Below, one piece after another: positions 62,612 to 64,000 of a stretch of DNA of 64,000 nt. Below the pieces are notes generated by a model. It was not told the DNA's origin and ran no database searches. It saw only the letters and a list, made by a program, of their open reading frames with translations. Both the position numbers and the translations under genes were made by a program. The DNA lies in NCBI RefSeq assembly GCF_011762195.1, contig NZ_JAASQK010000006.1, positions 1 to 64,000 of the forward strand, in the 5' to 3' direction. The DNA comes from Sphingomonas oligoaromativorans (GTDB taxonomy: Bacteria; Pseudomonadota; Alphaproteobacteria; Sphingomonadales; Sphingomonadaceae). Positions within the stretch are counted from its first letter, which is position 1. Every line of letters begins with the position of its first letter.

Positions 62612-64000
62612 GCCCCGTCGAGCGGGAGCCGGCGCGTCACGCCGATATTCTCCAGGAACGCCGTGTCGTGGCTCACCACCAGCAGCGCGCCGTCATAGGC
62701 CCGGAGCCCCGCCTCCACCGCCGTCACGGACTCGATGTCGAGATGGTTGGTCGGCTCGTCGAGGATGAGGAGGGGCGGCGGCGCGGGGCTGCCCAGCACG
62801 CAGGCGAGGCCGGCGCGCAGCATCTGGCCGCCGCTCAGCGTGTCGCAGCGCCGGTCGCCGGCCTCGGCACGGAACCCAAAGCGGGCGAGGGCTGCCCGGC
62901 AGCCATTCTCGTCGACCCCCGGATTGAGGCGGGCGTAATTCTCCGCGATCGTCCCGGCCGGATCGAGCAGGCTTACCCGCTGGTCGAAGAGTGCGGCCGG
63001 GACATGGACGACCACCCGGCCCGAGAAAGGCGCGAGATCGCCCGTGACGACGCGCAACAGCGTCGATTTCCCCGATCCGTTGGCGCCGACGATGGCGACC
63101 CGCTCCGGCCCGGCGATCTTCAGCGACACATCGCGCAGGACCGGCTCGGCCGGATCATAGCCCGCCGTCACATGGGCCAGCGCCAGCACCTCACGGCTGG
63201 GGGCCAGCCCGGTGGGGGCGAGCTGCACCGAGAGGGGCTCGATCCGCTCGATCCTCTCCCTGGCCTGTTCGAAGGCTTGCGAGGCGTCGGCGCGCAGCCG
63301 GTCTGCGAGACGGGCGCCACCGCCGCCGCTATTCTCCGCCTTCTCCTTGCGCGCGCCCAGAAGAATGCGCGGCATCCCGCCCTTCGCGGCGCTGCGGCTG
63401 CCGGCGGCGTCGCGGCGCTGCTGCCGTTCGGTCGCGACCTGCGCCTTGCGTTCCACCTCGGCGACGCGCCGCTCGGCGGAGGCGAGATCCTGCTCGGCCG
63501 CCGCCAGCTCGATCGCCTTGCGCGCGCGATACTGGCTCCAGTTCCCGCCATAGCGCTGGGCGCCGAGCGTGGTCAGTTCGACGATGGCGTCCATGGCGTC
63601 GAGCAGTTCGCGGTCATGGCTGACGACGATCGCCCCGGCACGCCAGCCGTGGAGGAGATCGCGCACCGCCTGCCGTCCGTCGCGGTCGAGATTGTTGGTC
63701 GGCTCGTCGAGCAGCAGGAAATCGGGCGCGGCGAAGATCGCGCCCGCCAGCGCCGCCCGCGTCCGCTGCCCGCCCGACAGGCGGACGAGCGGGGCGTCCA
63801 GCGGCAGGTCGAGGCCCACCTGCGCCAGCGCCTCTTCGGCGCGCGCTTCAAGCGTCCAGTCCGCCTCGGCCAGCTCGTCGAGGGTGGCGACGCCCGCCTC
63901 GGCGCGGTGGAGGAGGGCGAGGCCATCGGCGATGCCGAGCAGGTCGGCCAGCGTTTCCCGCGGCGAGAGCTGGACGATCTGGCGCAGCGTGCCGACCGTG
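62608..64000 (-). CDS. ABC-F family ATPase, partial (5' end beyond the window)
   Basis: The 3' about 464 codons of a duplicated ABC ATPase of the ABC-F class. First nucleotide-binding half ends with LSGGQRTRAALAGAIFAAPDFLLLDEPTNNLD and SHDRELLDAMDAIVEL; a charged interdomain linker follows (AEQDLASAERRVAEVERKAQVATERQQRRDAAGS); the second half has GANGSGKSTLLRVVTGD and LSGGQMLRAGLACVL with LILDEPTNHLDIES. No TM segments, as expected. ABC-F proteins act on ribosomes (translation factors or antibiotic-target protection). The frame is open through position 64000 (VGTLRQIVQLSPRETLADLL), so the first Walker A and the start are outside. Confidence 0.93.
   Translation of the reverse strand, partial: TVGTLRQIVQLSPRETLADLLGIADGLALLHRAEAGVATLDELAEADWTLEARAEEALAQVGLDLPLDAPLVRLSGGQRTRAALAGAIFAAPDFLLLDEPTNNLDRDGRQAVRDLLHGWRAGAIVVSHDRELLDAMDAIVELTTLGAQRYGGNWSQYRARKAIELAAAEQDLASAERRVAEVERKAQVATERQQRRDAAGSRSAAKGGMPRILLGARKEKAENSGGGGARLADRLRADASQAFEQARERIERIEPLSVQLAPTGLAPSREVLALAHVTAGYDPAEPVLRDVSLKIAGPERVAIVGANGSGKSTLLRVVTGDLAPFSGRVVVHVPAALFDQRVSLLDPAGTIAENYARLNPGVDENGCRAALARFGFRAEAGDRRCDTLSGGQMLRAGLACVLGSPAPPPLLILDEPTNHLDIESVTAVEAGLRAYDGALLVVSHDTAFLENIGVTRRLPLDGA

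Overview
The window is GC-rich DNA from an alphaproteobacterium, most likely a sphingomonad. This is inferred from the gene content: three large TonB-dependent receptors, an ECF sigma/FecR/receptor signalling cassette, a flavin-dependent tryptophan-halogenase relative, a single-chain nitrate reductase/CysJ-like flavoprotein fusion, and typical sphingomonad regulators and transporters. No rRNA, tRNA or CRISPR array was recognised.

Left arm, 1-19.3 kb: an accessory island. It opens with the end of what looks like an IS3-family element, whose terminal TGA cuts off a tyrosine recombinase. Next come a 5'-truncated unknown ORF, a two-partner secretion locus and an IS21 transposase remnant. The secretion locus holds a TpsB/CdiB transporter with a one-base frameshift, a 4,826-residue TpsA/CdiA exoprotein, and a small AT-rich gene overlapping it by ATGA that is probably the immunity gene. 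The CdiA C-terminus carries a PD-(D/E)xK nuclease signature. A perfect 50-bp direct repeat (970-1019 and 19245-19294) brackets this region, so this is best read as a contact-dependent growth inhibition island that was acquired and is partly decayed.

19.4-33.6 kb: a 1,408-residue assimilatory nitrate reductase fused to a sulfite-reductase-type flavoprotein, preceded by a strong intrinsic terminator only 21 bp before its start and by hairpins that resemble an ANTAR/NasT antitermination leader. Then follow a TonB receptor, a PEP-mutase/isocitrate-lyase family enzyme with a NIPSNAP protein divergent from an ArsR-type regulator (with an inverted-repeat operator between them), a second TonB receptor, and an AraC regulator divergent from an AhpD-like protein and a DUF417 membrane protein (an oxidative-stress style module).

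33.6-46.6 kb, all on the minus strand: a tripartite RND efflux operon (lipoprotein OMF, lipoprotein adaptor, pump) led by a coupled 39-codon ORF; then ECF sigma, FecR and STN-domain TonB receptor, followed by a GT4 glycosyltransferase, a polytopic membrane protein and a DUF2141 secreted protein.

46.6-56.1 kb: two overlapping tiny ORFs, a CPA2 cation/proton antiporter, an ornithine-cyclodeaminase family protein next to what looks like the relic of an internally deleted dipeptidase, a phytanoyl-CoA-dioxygenase family enzyme, a FUSC exporter divergent from a SAM methyltransferase, and a run of four secreted or small proteins including an M48 metalloprotease.

56.2-64 kb: a flavin-dependent halogenase placed 3 nt behind a vapBC-type toxin-antitoxin pair, a SleB-type cell-wall hydrolase, a Tat-exported gamma-glutamyltransferase with a TTG start, a short RNB-domain exoribonuclease, and an ABC-F ATPase that runs off the right edge.
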